NCBI RefSeq assembly: GCF_012911015.1
Contig: NZ_WVVV01000007.1
Location: 62,001-126,000, forward strand
Direction: 5' to 3'
Origin: Chelativorans sp. ZYF759
GTDB lineage: Bacteria > Pseudomonadota > Alphaproteobacteria > Rhizobiales > Rhizobiaceae
DNA: 64,000 nucleotides
Part shown: one piece after another, positions 56,306 to 64,000 of the stretch
Numbering within the stretch: position 1 is the stretch's first letter
Layout of the letters: every line of letters begins with the position of its first letter
The notes under the pieces: generated by a model
What the model was told of the DNA's origin: nothing
Seen by the model: only the letters and a program-made list of their open reading frames with translations
The model's database searches: none
Translations under genes and position numbers: made by a program

Positions 56306-57808
56306 TCAGGTGCGAAACAGATCCTGTTCCACACCGGCCGCCTCGAACAGATAGTCGCGGCTTTCCTCCAGCTCACGCTTGAGGCGCGCGACGTCCACGT
56401 CCACCAGTTCGCCGCGCCATTTGCGGATCTTGCCGGCAACCAGGACCGTGTCGACATTGGTGCGGTCCATCAGCGTAACCACGGCGCCCGGCACGTTGTT
56501 GAGCGGATGCACGTTGATGGCGCCCGCATCGAGCAGGACGATGTCGGCTTCCTTGCCGGGCGTCAGCGAACCGGTCTTGCGGTCGAGCTTGAGGCCTCTC
56601 GCGCCTTCCATCGTGGCAAAGCGGATCACGTCGCGCGAGGAGAGAAGCGGCGGCAGGTCATCTTCGCCTTCCAGCGCCCGCTGGTTGATGAAGGCGCGCT
56701 GAAGCGTCATGGCGGACCGCATCTGGGTGAACGGGTCGGCGGACATCGTGCATTCGACATCTGACGATAGCGAAGGCTGCATGCCGAGGTCGAGCGCCTT
56801 CTGGATGGGCGGCATGCCGTGTCTCATCTGCATCTCGATCGGCACGGCCAGCGACACATGGGCGCCCGCATCGGCAGCGCGCTGCCAGGCCATGTCGGAC
56901 ATGCCGGTCATGTGGATGAAGATGTTATCTTCGCCGAACTGCCCGGCTTCGGCCAGTTCGTCGAAGGCAGGCCGCATGCCGAATGTGCCGACAACATGCA
57001 GCGCGATCGGCAGGCCGAGTTCGCGGCCGATCTCCCAGGCGCGCTCATAGCCCGGCAGATAGATTTCGCCGCCCATGACCATGGTGAGCAACTGGTCGTC
57101 GGACGAAAAATGCTCCTCGCGGATGCGCCGTGCGTCCTCGGGATAGCGGGCATCGTCGCCCCACCCCTCGAAATAGCCGAAGACCGACCGGCGACCGGCA
57201 TCGCGCAAGGCCTCGATCGCGGCATCCGAATGTTCGGGGGAATGGTGGATCTGGGAGACGTCCATGACGGTCGTCACGCCGGTGTCGAGCTGGGCGATCG
57301 AGCCGAAGAGCTCGTTGATGTAGACGTCCTCCGGTCGGTAGACCATCGAGAATTTCTGCAGGATGGTCTCGTAGTAATTGACCTGGTTTTCCGGCCGGCC
57401 GTCATTGATGAGGATGCCGTCGGCGAGGAAGCTGCGGAGCCCCGTCTCGAACTGATGCAGATGGGTGTCGATGAAGCCCGGCATCACGATCATGCCGGCC
57501 GCCTCGATGATCTCGGCATCGCCGGCTTCGAGATTCGGGCCGATCTCCTCGATGGTGCGGCCGGAGATCAGCACGTCGGCCTCGGCAAAATCGCCGACGT
57601 CAGGGTCCATCGAGAGAACGTGTCCGCCCCGGATGAGGATACGGCGACCTTCGCCACCCGAACCCGCGGGCATTTCCTGAGCACTGGCGGCACGTGTGGC
57701 CAGAAAACCGGTGGCCGCAGCCGCCCCCACAACCATCGAAGCTTTCAGAAAGTCGCGTCGCGATTCACACTTCACCGGCGGTCTGCCAGCATCACACATC
57801 CTGCACAT
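56306..57808 (-). CDS. Tat-exported amidohydrolase (deaminase-like)
   Basis: The product has 500 residues from the ATG at 57808, preceded by GGAGGAG. A twin-arginine signal SRRDFLKAS is at 16-24, preceded by three cysteines (CRMCDAGRPPVKC), so it is predicted to be a periplasmic enzyme. The amidohydrolase metal site is complete: H116 and H118 (DTHLHQ), H271 (ALHVVG), H299 (FIHMTG), D350 (LSSDVEC). This is the ATZ/TRZ or cytosine deaminase-like subtype that hydrolyses C-N or C-Cl bonds in heterocycles and guanidine-like compounds. The substrate is unknown. Confidence 0.85.
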   Translation of the reverse strand: MCRMCDAGRPPVKCESRRDFLKASMVVGAAAATGFLATRAASAQEMPAGSGGEGRRILIRGGHVLSMDPDVGDFAEADVLISGRTIEEIGPNLEAGDAEIIEAAGMIVMPGFIDTHLHQFETGLRSFLADGILINDGRPENQVNYYETILQKFSMVYRPEDVYINELFGSIAQLDTGVTTVMDVSQIHHSPEHSDAAIEALRDAGRRSVFGYFEGWGDDARYPEDARRIREEHFSSDDQLLTMVMGGEIYLPGYERAWEIGRELGLPIALHVVGTFGMRPAFDELAEAGQFGEDNIFIHMTGMSDMAWQRAADAGAHVSLAVPIEMQMRHGMPPIQKALDLGMQPSLSSDVECTMSADPFTQMRSAMTLQRAFINQRALEGEDDLPPLLSSRDVIRFATMEGARGLKLDRKTGSLTPGKEADIVLLDAGAINVHPLNNVPGAVVTLMDRTNVDTVLVAGKIRKWRGELVDVDVARLKRELEESRDYLFEAAGVEQDLFRT

Positions 57809-57884
57809 GATCTCTCCTCCCGTTGCCTTGCCGTGACCAGGGCAGTGCGGCCTGCTCCTCCCTGAGACGACCGACTCCGCCAAG

Positions 57885-57910
57885 TTTTCGCTTAGCGAAA
57901 ATATTTTCGC
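57885..57910. promoter_or_regulatory. IclR operator-like palindrome upstream of the amidohydrolase gene
   Basis: Three half-sites TTTTCGC, GCGAAAA and TTTTCGC are spaced by TTA and TA, giving two overlapping inverted repeats. It lies about 77 bases upstream of the amidohydrolase start. The same half-sites recur at 59022. This pattern fits an IclR-type operator, inferred from context. Confidence 0.65.
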
Positions 57911-58085
57911 ATTAAGACTAGCGCCGGGGGAGCCAGCGAGTCAATCCGCTTGTGGGCGGCCTGTGGTGCGGCTCGTAACGGCAGCTTGTCATGGCGCTGT
58001 TCCCGACGAATTTGCCAGCCGGACGCAGCGGGACTGGCTCCGACCGCCAGGAGCGGGTCAGGCCATCAAGCGGACAAGCGATGAT

Positions 58086-58949
58086 TCAGCTTGCGCCCAT
58101 CATGGATTGCAGAACCGGATAACGCGAAATCGTCTCGGCCAGACGGGCAGCGGAGATGCGCAGCTCCTGAAGCCGCTCCTCGACCAGCTGCTCGGCCGTC
58201 AGGAGGCCGGAGTAGCCCGAGGAGTTGAGTGCCCCGATCGACCTGCCGGAAGGTCCGCGAATGGGGACGGCGATGGCGGTGATCCCGTAATCGAGCTGGT
58301 CGACGGTCGTGGAATAGTTCGTTTCGCGGACATCGGCCACGATGGTTCGCAACTCGTCCTTGTCGACGACCGTCTTGCGGGTCAGTGCGACCGGTTCCAT
58401 GTCGCGCAGGTAACACTCGAATTCCTCGGGCGGGAGTCCGGCCAGAAGAACGCGGCCCAGCGAGGTCGCGTGGGCTGGGTATCGGGCGCCCACGACAGCG
58501 GAGGGGCGGCGTGCGCGTTGTTCGGAATGGTGGGCGATGTAGAGAACGTCATGGCCCTGCAGCGTGCCGATCGAGGACGCGTCGCCGAAGACCTCGACCA
58601 ATCGCCTGAGTTCCGGCTGCAGCACCTCATCGACCCGTGCGGAGAAGTAGAAGGCAGAGCCGAGGCCCAGCACTTTCGGCCGCAGATGGAAGCGCTTGTT
58701 GCTCTGGCCGACATAGCCGAGCGCCTGCAAGGTGATAAGGCTGCGGCGGGCGGCCGCAGGGCTGAGGCCCACACGACGGGCAACGTCGCTCAGCGTCATC
58801 TCGGGATGCTGGGCGTCGAAGCTCTCCAGGATCGCGATGCCCTTGGCGAGCGCCTCCACGAATTCCGCCGGCCGGCCGCTCTCCTGTGTGGCGTGAAGCA
58901 TTCTCTGCACTCCATTGCGGCCCGCATAGGACGCAAGCCTGTTGAGCAT
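58086..58949 (-). CDS. IclR-family transcriptional regulator
   Basis: The product has 287 residues from the ATG at 58949; a GTG at 58982 would add 11 residues. The N-terminal winged helix-turn-helix (FVEALAKGIAILESFDAQHP, then LSDVARRVGLSPAAARRSLI) and the C-terminal ligand-binding GAF-like domain (residues ~110-280) are complete. IclR regulators commonly repress or activate catabolic genes for aromatic acids. Its own gene sits between the two divergent units it seems to control, with operator-like palindromes in front of both. Confidence 0.93.
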   Translation of the reverse strand: MLNRLASYAGRNGVQRMLHATQESGRPAEFVEALAKGIAILESFDAQHPEMTLSDVARRVGLSPAAARRSLITLQALGYVGQSNKRFHLRPKVLGLGSAFYFSARVDEVLQPELRRLVEVFGDASSIGTLQGHDVLYIAHHSEQRARRPSAVVGARYPAHATSLGRVLLAGLPPEEFECYLRDMEPVALTRKTVVDKDELRTIVADVRETNYSTTVDQLDYGITAIAVPIRGPSGRSIGALNSSGYSGLLTAEQLVEERLQELRISAARLAETISRYPVLQSMMGAS

Positions 58950-58975
58950 GGCAATCCCCAAGAGCCAAAGCGGCC

Positions 58976-59005
58976 TTGACACAGCCGTCTATCACGCCGT
59001 AGTTT
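58976..59005 (+). promoter_or_regulatory. Promoter of the lyase/CoA-transferase/TRAP operon
   Basis: TTGACA (58976-58981) is a perfect -35 element; 18 bases later TAGTTT (59000-59005) is a weak -10. The operator-like palindrome at 59022-59038 lies just downstream of the predicted transcription start, a position expected for repression. Confidence 0.5.
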
Positions 59006-59021
59006 CCGTATGAAGAAAAAA

Positions 59022-59038
59022 CTTTCGCTATCCGAAAA
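59022..59038. promoter_or_regulatory. IclR operator-like palindrome upstream of the lyase gene
   Basis: CTTTCGC and CCGAAAA around TAT match the TTTTCGC-TTA-GCGAAAA copy at 57885, with a few mismatches. It is 16 bases before the ATG at 59054, overlapping the start region of transcription. Confidence 0.6.
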
Positions 59039-59053
59039 TTCCGGGGAGGAAAG

Positions 59054-59857
59054 ATGCGGATTGGCAAGCAGGACGGCGCCTTTACGGCGATTGCGACCTC
59101 GGACGCGGACTCCATCACGATACGCGGCCATGATCTGTGTTCCGAGCTGATCGGAAAGATCGATTTCACCGACTATTTCTGGCTGCTGACGCTGGGCGAA
59201 AAGCCTACCGAACTGCAGCGCGACGTCACCAATGCCTGCCTCGTCGCAATTGCCGAGCATGGGCTGGTGCCGAGCGTGCAGGCTGCACGCATGACGCTGG
59301 CCGCCGGGCCGGATGCCTGGCAGGGTGCGATGTCGGCGGGCCTGCTCGGCATGGGCAGCGTCGTGGCCGGCAGTTCGGAGCAGGCCGGCCGCTACATCGT
59401 CGAAGTGCTGGAGGCGAGCCGCAAATCAGGTTCGGATCTCGACAAGGCGGCGCGCGATAGCCTCGAAGAACTCAAGAGCCGGAAGCAGAAGGTTCCGGGC
59501 CTTGGGCATCCCCAGCACAGCGCGGGCGATCCGCGCGCCAATGTACTTCTGGAATTCGCCGACAAGCGTGGTGTCTCCGGCGACAACATCGCCTGTCTGA
59601 GGGCGATCGCCAAACATGCGCCGGAGATCATGAACCGCCCGCTGCCGATCAACGTCTCGGGCGCCATCCCTGCCCTGATGCTGGATGCGGGCTGGCCGAT
59701 GGAGGCGATGAAGGGCGTGCCGCTGCTCGCGCGCACCGCCGGTCTCGTTGCCCATCTCTTCGAGGAATCGCAGCGCTCGATCGGGTTCATCATGTCGCAC
59801 AAGGCGGATCTGGCCATCGGATATGACGGCAAGCCGGCCGGCGGGTCGAAGGAATAG
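59054..59857 (+). CDS. Short citrate-synthase-like protein (citryl/citramalyl-CoA lyase type)
   Basis: The product has 267 residues, much shorter than citrate synthase, with a large gap in the N-terminal domain. Conserved blocks remain: RGHDLCSELIGKIDFTDYFW at the start, KQKVPGLGHPQHSAGDPRAN in the middle and FIMSHKADLAIGYDG at the end. Short citrate-synthase-fold proteins include citryl-CoA lyases. A GGGGAGG site precedes the ATG. It is followed by a CoA-transferase gene, which would activate the acid it cleaves. The reaction and substrate are inferred. Confidence 0.8.
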   Translation: MRIGKQDGAFTAIATSDADSITIRGHDLCSELIGKIDFTDYFWLLTLGEKPTELQRDVTNACLVAIAEHGLVPSVQAARMTLAAGPDAWQGAMSAGLLGMGSVVAGSSEQAGRYIVEVLEASRKSGSDLDKAARDSLEELKSRKQKVPGLGHPQHSAGDPRANVLLEFADKRGVSGDNIACLRAIAKHAPEIMNRPLPINVSGAIPALMLDAGWPMEAMKGVPLLARTAGLVAHLFEESQRSIGFIMSHKADLAIGYDGKPAGGSKE

Positions 59858-59866
59858 GACGGAGCG

Positions 59867-61012
59867 ATGACCAAGATCCTCAAGGACGTGCGCGTCATCG
59901 AGATGGGCACCTACATCACGGGTCCGGCAGCCGGCATGCATCTGGCCGACCTCGGCGCCGATGTGATCAAGGTGGAGCGGCCGGAGACGGGCGACCCGTT
60001 CCGCGCCTTCAAGGGCGGGCTTTATTCGCCGCACTACCAGACCTACAACCGCAACAAGCGGTCGATCGCACTGGATACGAAGAAGCCGGAGGACCTCGAG
60101 GTCTTCCACGAGCTGATCAAGGGTGCGGACGTCTTTATCCAGAACTTCCGGCCGGGCGTGGCCGACAAGCTGGGCGCCGGCGAGGCCGAGCTTCAGGCCC
60201 TCAATCCAGGCCTCGTCTATTGCGCCATCACGGGTTTCGGTCAGACAGGTCCCTCGCGCGACCGCCCGGCCTACGACACGGTGGCCCAGGCCGCGAGCGC
60301 CTATCTGCGCCTCTTGACGCCACCTGCCAATCCGCGCGTCATCGGACCGGCGATCGCGGATGCCGTGACCGGGCACTACGCCGCGCTGGGCATCGTTGCA
60401 GCACTTCTGGAGCGGGTGAAGACCGGCAAGGGAAGGCGCCTCGACATCTCGATGCTCGAGGCCATGTGCCACTTCAACCTCGATTCCTTTACCCACTATT
60501 TCAGTGTTGGCGAGGTGATGGGGCCGCTCAGCCGACCGATGGTTTCGCAGTCCTACACATTCGAATGCGCGGACGGGAAGTGGATCGCAATCCACCTGTC
60601 GTCGCCGCAGAAATTCTGGGAGGGGCTGACGCGTTCGGTCGAGCGGCCCGACCTGCTGACAGACGACCGTTTCGCCGAACGGTTGGAACGCATCAAGCAC
60701 CAGCAGGCGCTGATCGATGAGCTGACGCCGATCTTCAGGAAACGCAGCCGCCAGGAATGGTGCGACATCCTTCTCGAAGAAGAAGTGCCGCATTCGCCGG
60801 CCTACGATTCCGACGAGGCGCTGGAGGATCCGCAGGCCAAGCACCTGCAGATCGCGGTGGAGGCCGAGCATCCCGAGATGGGCGCGTTCAAGACGGTGCG
60901 CGCGCCCTACAGTTTCGACGGCGAGGCCGACACGCATGTGCTGCCGCCGCCGACGCTCGACGAACATGGTGAGGAAATCCGGGCGGAAATCGCCCGCGTG
61001 AAGGCCGGCTGA
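59867..61012 (+). CDS. CaiB/BaiF-family CoA-transferase
   Basis: The product has 381 residues. The family III CoA-transferase blocks are clear: MGTYITGPAAGMHLADLGAD at the start, YNRNKRSIALDTKKPED, QNFRPGVADKLG and the catalytic-region DRPAYDTVAQAASAYL. It transfers CoA from a donor such as succinyl-CoA to an organic acid. It lies nine bases after the lyase gene and precedes the TRAP transporter. The pairing of CoA-transferase and citryl-CoA-lyase-like protein suggests activation and C-C cleavage of the same acid. Confidence 0.92.
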   Translation: MTKILKDVRVIEMGTYITGPAAGMHLADLGADVIKVERPETGDPFRAFKGGLYSPHYQTYNRNKRSIALDTKKPEDLEVFHELIKGADVFIQNFRPGVADKLGAGEAELQALNPGLVYCAITGFGQTGPSRDRPAYDTVAQAASAYLRLLTPPANPRVIGPAIADAVTGHYAALGIVAALLERVKTGKGRRLDISMLEAMCHFNLDSFTHYFSVGEVMGPLSRPMVSQSYTFECADGKWIAIHLSSPQKFWEGLTRSVERPDLLTDDRFAERLERIKHQQALIDELTPIFRKRSRQEWCDILLEEEVPHSPAYDSDEALEDPQAKHLQIAVEAEHPEMGAFKTVRAPYSFDGEADTHVLPPPTLDEHGEEIRAEIARVKAG

Positions 61013-61086
61013 AGGCCGGCGACGGCGCAATGCGGGGTCGGCTGTCCGTCGCTCGCACACACGCAAAAGCCAAGGGAGGAGTGAAC

Positions 61087-62166
61087 ATGAACAAGCTCAA
61101 GGGACTGCTGCTCGCAAGCGTATTCGTCTTGCCGACGATGGCGCAGGCGCAGGAGACGATCAATCTCACGGTGGCATCGAGCCATCCGACCACCATTCCA
61201 TGGATCGGCTTCATCCAGAGCCATTTCATGACCGAGGTGGACCGCATCCTCGAAGAGGGCGGCAACTACCAGATCGAATGGCAGGAAGCCTTCGGCGGCC
61301 AGCTCTATGCCGCCAACGCCACGCTGTCGTCGGTCGAGGACGGCGTTACCGATATCGGCTGGGTGTTTTCCTATCTGGAAGCCGCCAGCATGCCGCTGTC
61401 GCAGGTGACGGCCTATACGCCGTTTGCCACCAACAACCCGCCGGCGCAGCTCGACACGATGCGCGAGCTCATGGAGACCTTCCCCGAATTCCGCGAGGAA
61501 TGGGAGCAGTACAATCTGGTCTATCTGGGCGCGACCGGCTCGGACAGCTACGACATCTACACCACGCAGCCGATCGAGACGCTGGACGATCTGCAGGGCA
61601 TGCGCATCTCGGCGCCCGGCGTCCTGGCCACCTGGCTGCGTGGCACCGGCGCAAGTGCAGTCGACGGCGCGTTGCCGACCTTCTACACGGACATCCAGAC
61701 CGGCGTTTCGGACGGCGTGCTTTCGCTGGCGCTCGGCGTCCTGCCGGCCCGGCTCTATGAGGTTGCGCCCTATGTGACACGCGTGAAAATGGGCACCGTC
61801 TTCTCCGGCGGGCTGGCCATGAATCGCGACACCTGGGACACGCTGCCCGAAGAGGTTCAGGAAGCGATGCTCGCCGCAGGCGACCACTATTCCACCTCGC
61901 ACGCCCAGGATCTGGTCGAGCGCCACGAAATGGCGATGGAGCGGATCGAGGAACTGGGCCAGGACCAGAGCACGCCGGTCGTCATATCCGACCTGTCGGC
62001 GGAAGAGCGCCAGCGCTGGGTCGACGGGCTGCCCGATCTCGCCGGCGAATGGGTCGAGTCAGTGGAGGCCCGCGGCCTGCCCGGTCGCGCGTTCCTGGAG
62101 GCCTACATGAACGGCCTGCGCGAGCGTGGCGAAGAGCCGGTGCGCGACTGGGACGGCGCGGAATAA
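61087..62166 (+). CDS. dctP: TRAP transporter solute-binding protein (DctP)
   Basis: The product has 359 residues from the ATG at 61087 with GGAGG upstream. A signal peptide (residues 1-19, ending MAQA) precedes a DctP fold: INLTVASSHPTTIPWIGFIQ, EAFGGQLYAANATLSSVEDG and TDIGWVFSYLEA are the usual blocks. It captures the substrate (commonly a dicarboxylate or aromatic acid) in the periplasm for the DctQM permease that follows. Specificity is not readable from sequence. Confidence 0.92.
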   Translation: MNKLKGLLLASVFVLPTMAQAQETINLTVASSHPTTIPWIGFIQSHFMTEVDRILEEGGNYQIEWQEAFGGQLYAANATLSSVEDGVTDIGWVFSYLEAASMPLSQVTAYTPFATNNPPAQLDTMRELMETFPEFREEWEQYNLVYLGATGSDSYDIYTTQPIETLDDLQGMRISAPGVLATWLRGTGASAVDGALPTFYTDIQTGVSDGVLSLALGVLPARLYEVAPYVTRVKMGTVFSGGLAMNRDTWDTLPEEVQEAMLAAGDHYSTSHAQDLVERHEMAMERIEELGQDQSTPVVISDLSAEERQRWVDGLPDLAGEWVESVEARGLPGRAFLEAYMNGLRERGEEPVRDWDGAE

Positions 62167-62190
62167 CATCCGAGCCGGGAGCAAGACGCC

Positions 62191-62760
62191 GTGAGCACAC
62201 AAGATAGTCAGCGAGGCGCCCCGGGTTCGGGGCGCCTTGTCGCGCTCATCGTCTCCATATGGGGATGGATGGTCGACGGCATGGCGGCCTTCGGCACGGT
62301 GCTCATCGTCGTGCTCATGGGCATCATCTGCAGCGATGTCGTGGCGCGCAACCTGTTCAACGCCTCGCTTCCGCTGGTTGCGGAACTCGGCGCGCTGACG
62401 CTGGTGATGATCGTCTATCTTCAGCTCGGCGCGGCCGTCCGTCACAACCGCCTGGCACGCGCCGAGATCCTGCTGGCCGCCCTGCAGGCGAAGGCACCGC
62501 GCGCGGCTGCGCTGCTGGAAGCCTGCTTCCAGCTCGTCGGCGCCGCCATGCTGGCGCTCATCGCATGGTCGACGCTCGGCATCATGGAGGCCGACATCGC
62601 ACGCGGGCGCTATATCGGCGTGACCGGCGTCATTACCCTGCAGACCTGGCCGTTCCGGCTGGTCATCCTGTTCGGCGTCTGCATCGCGACAATCCAGTTC
62701 CTGGTGCAGATGGTCAGCGCACTGACCCGCGACGCGCCCGCCAGAGAGACTGCGGCATGA
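62191..62760 (+). CDS. dctQ: TRAP transporter small permease (DctQ)
   Basis: The product has 189 residues from a GTG at 62191 with GGGAG upstream; an ATG at 62269 is an alternative. Four membrane segments and the SDVVARNLFNASLPLVAELG motif match DctQ. A perfect hairpin lies at 62214-62237 within the first codons, so the N-terminus is uncertain. The stop overlaps the next start (ATGA). Confidence 0.88.
   Translation: MSTQDSQRGAPGSGRLVALIVSIWGWMVDGMAAFGTVLIVVLMGIICSDVVARNLFNASLPLVAELGALTLVMIVYLQLGAAVRHNRLARAEILLAALQAKAPRAAALLEACFQLVGAAMLALIAWSTLGIMEADIARGRYIGVTGVITLQTWPFRLVILFGVCIATIQFLVQMVSALTRDAPARETAA
62214..62237 (+). promoter_or_regulatory. Perfect hairpin at the 5' end of dctQ
   Basis: AGGCGCCCC and GGGGCGCCT form nine base pairs around GGGTTC, followed by TTGT. 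It lies between the end of dctP (62166) and the first DctQ membrane helix. It could shift the expression ratio of binding protein to permease. Confidence 0.45.
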
Positions 62761-64000
62761 GTTCGATCGAAATCGGCTGGATGGCCATTGCCGCACTTCT
62801 CGGGCTCATCCTGATCGGCATGCCGATCGGGCTCGGCATGCTGGTCGTGTCGTTCGTGGGCGTCTATTTCATCCGCAACGAGGCGGTGGCGGTGCGCATG
62901 ATCGGCGCGGTCGCCAACGATTCCCTGAGCCAGTATCTCTACGCCATCGTGCCGCTCTTCGTGCTGATGGGGCTTCTGGTGACGGCATCGGGCGTCGGCA
63001 AGGACACGTTCGACGTGTTCGAGCGCCTGCTGCGGCGCGTGCGCGCGGGGCTCGGCGTGGCGACGGTCTTCGCCAACGCCGTCTTCGCCTCGATCACCGG
63101 TGTCTCGATCGCCTCGGCGACGGTCTTCTCGCGCGTCGCCGTGCCGGAGATGACGCGCTACGGCTATACGAAGCGGTTCGCCACCGGCGTCGTTGCAGGC
63201 TCCTCCGTACTGGGCATGCTGATCCCGCCATCGCTGCTGATGATCGTCTATGCGGTGCTGTCGGAGCAGTCGGTCGGGCGCATGTTCCTGGCCGGCGTCG
63301 GTCCGGGCCTGCTGTTGTCGGCCGCCTTCACGGTCACCATCCTCTATCTGGCCTGGCGGCACCCGAAATTCGTTTTCGTCGGCCACGAAGCATCAAGGCC
63401 GGAGACCGATTTCCCGGTCTCGCAGCTCTTCTTCAAGGGCGTGCCGATCGTCTCGCTCATCGTTCTGGTGCTGGGCGGTCTCTATAGCGGCTTCCTCAAC
63501 CCGACCGAAGCGGGCGCCATCGGTGCATTCGGCGCGCTGGTGCTGGCGATCTCCCGGCGCTCGCTGACGCCCGGCAGTTTCTGGCAGATCCTGGTCGAGA
63601 CGGGACAGATCACGGTCTCGGTGCTGTTCCTCATCATGTCGGCCAGCTTCTTCTCGCGCATGCTGGCCATGTCGGGCCTGCCCAACATGCTGGCGGAGCT
63701 GCTTCTGTCGGGGCCGATCGGGCCCTACGGCTTCCTGATCCTGTTCATTGCCCTGGTCATCGTGCTGGGCTTCCTGATCGATTCCATTTCGATCATGCTG
63801 ATCCTGCTGCCGATCGCCTTGCCCATCGCCGTCGCCGCCGATTTCGACCTGATCTGGTTCGGTGTCATGACGGTTATTGCGGTGGAGATAGGCCTGTTGA
63901 CGCCGCCATTCGGGCTGTCGGTCTATACGATCAAATCGGCCATGAACGATCCCGGCCTCAAGGTCGGGGAAATTTTCCGGGGCGCCTTCCCCTTCGTGCT
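62757..64000 (+). CDS. dctM: TRAP transporter large permease (DctM), 3' end off window
   Basis: The 414 codons visible from the ATG at 62757 contain ten or more membrane segments and the DctM signatures (NAVFASITGVSIASATVFSR, GLLVTASGVGKDTFDVFERL, and SLLMIVYAVLSEQSVGRMF). The DctM subunit couples uptake to the sodium or proton gradient. The C-terminus is missing at the window edge. The start overlaps the dctQ stop (ATGA), so all three TRAP genes form one transcript. Confidence 0.92.
   Translation, partial: MSSIEIGWMAIAALLGLILIGMPIGLGMLVVSFVGVYFIRNEAVAVRMIGAVANDSLSQYLYAIVPLFVLMGLLVTASGVGKDTFDVFERLLRRVRAGLGVATVFANAVFASITGVSIASATVFSRVAVPEMTRYGYTKRFATGVVAGSSVLGMLIPPSLLMIVYAVLSEQSVGRMFLAGVGPGLLLSAAFTVTILYLAWRHPKFVFVGHEASRPETDFPVSQLFFKGVPIVSLIVLVLGGLYSGFLNPTEAGAIGAFGALVLAISRRSLTPGSFWQILVETGQITVSVLFLIMSASFFSRMLAMSGLPNMLAELLLSGPIGPYGFLILFIALVIVLGFLIDSISIMLILLPIALPIAVAADFDLIWFGVMTVIAVEIGLLTPPFGLSVYTIKSAMNDPGLKVGEIFRGAFPFV

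Noticed and set aside
61003-61020. GGCCGGC repeats around the CoA-transferase stop as a terminator
   Set aside because: GCCGGC is self-palindromic and common; there is no T-tract, and the downstream TRAP genes read on in the same direction.
55000-64000. The catabolic locus as a recently acquired mobile island
   Set aside because: No transposase, integrase or flanking direct repeats were seen, and codon use looks like the rest of the window. Acquisition cannot be excluded because the right end is outside the window.

Overview
The window is a GC-rich alphaproteobacterial chromosome segment. Gene content and order (BatA/DUF58/MoxR followed by DUF1285-NUDIX-CCA enzyme, rplY-pth-exoD-ychF-maoC, ubiK/lgt/midA/pgeF, the petABC operon, an EcfG-type stress promoter, a RIME-like palindromic repeat) point to Hyphomicrobiales, most like the Phyllobacteriaceae/Mesorhizobium group. 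This placement is from gene families and synteny, not from a database search. No insertion sequence, prophage or CRISPR array was seen, and both window edges cut through genes (a BatA/DUF4159 protein at the left, a TRAP DctM permease at the right).

Layout. 1-4.6 kb: leftward MoxR-DUF58-BatA/DUF4159 operon. 4.7-7.3 kb: DUF1285, CoA-type NUDIX and CCA-adding enzyme, translationally coupled. 7.3-10.6 kb: small conserved proteins, a LysR regulator, hemF and an intergenic palindromic repeat. 10.3-15.1 kb: a leftward operon with two half-size ABC exporters, a small hypothetical protein, and a leader holding an 18-codon ORF and a SoxR-box-like palindrome. 15.1-19.3 kb: trmL, petABC, apt. 19.3-24.5 kb: hydrolase, two MaoC proteins, ychF, exoD-like, pth, rplY. 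24.8-29.2 kb: a baeRF-like protein, two cold-shock genes sharing an upstream element, an MBL hydrolase, a MAPEG protein, ilvE. 29.4-43.3 kb: MarR regulator, OmpR-type response regulator, SH3 protein, an eight-gene Mrp-type cation/proton antiporter operon with three antiporter-like subunits, a MscS channel, an EnvZ-like sensor kinase and a class D beta-lactamase. 43.3-51.4 kb: housekeeping genes (csaA, ybjN, ubiK, lgt, midA, pgeF, creatinase-like protein, prs) and tRNA-Lys(CTT). 51.5-55 kb: a stress-flavoured block with a HisKA_2 kinase, an EcfG-like promoter, a GlsB/YmgE protein, a small acidic protein, a CBS-BON protein and a cytochrome c.

55-64 kb is accessory and the most interesting part. 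An IclR regulator sits between two divergent transcription units: leftward, a Tat-exported amidohydrolase with a LigB/LigA extradiol dioxygenase pair; rightward, a short citrate-synthase-like lyase, a CaiB-type CoA-transferase and a TRAP transporter. Both units carry the same operator-like palindrome (TTTCGC half-sites) upstream of the first gene. Together they look like an uptake and ring-cleavage or C-C lyase catabolic system for an organic acid or aromatic/heterocyclic compound whose identity cannot be read from the sequence.
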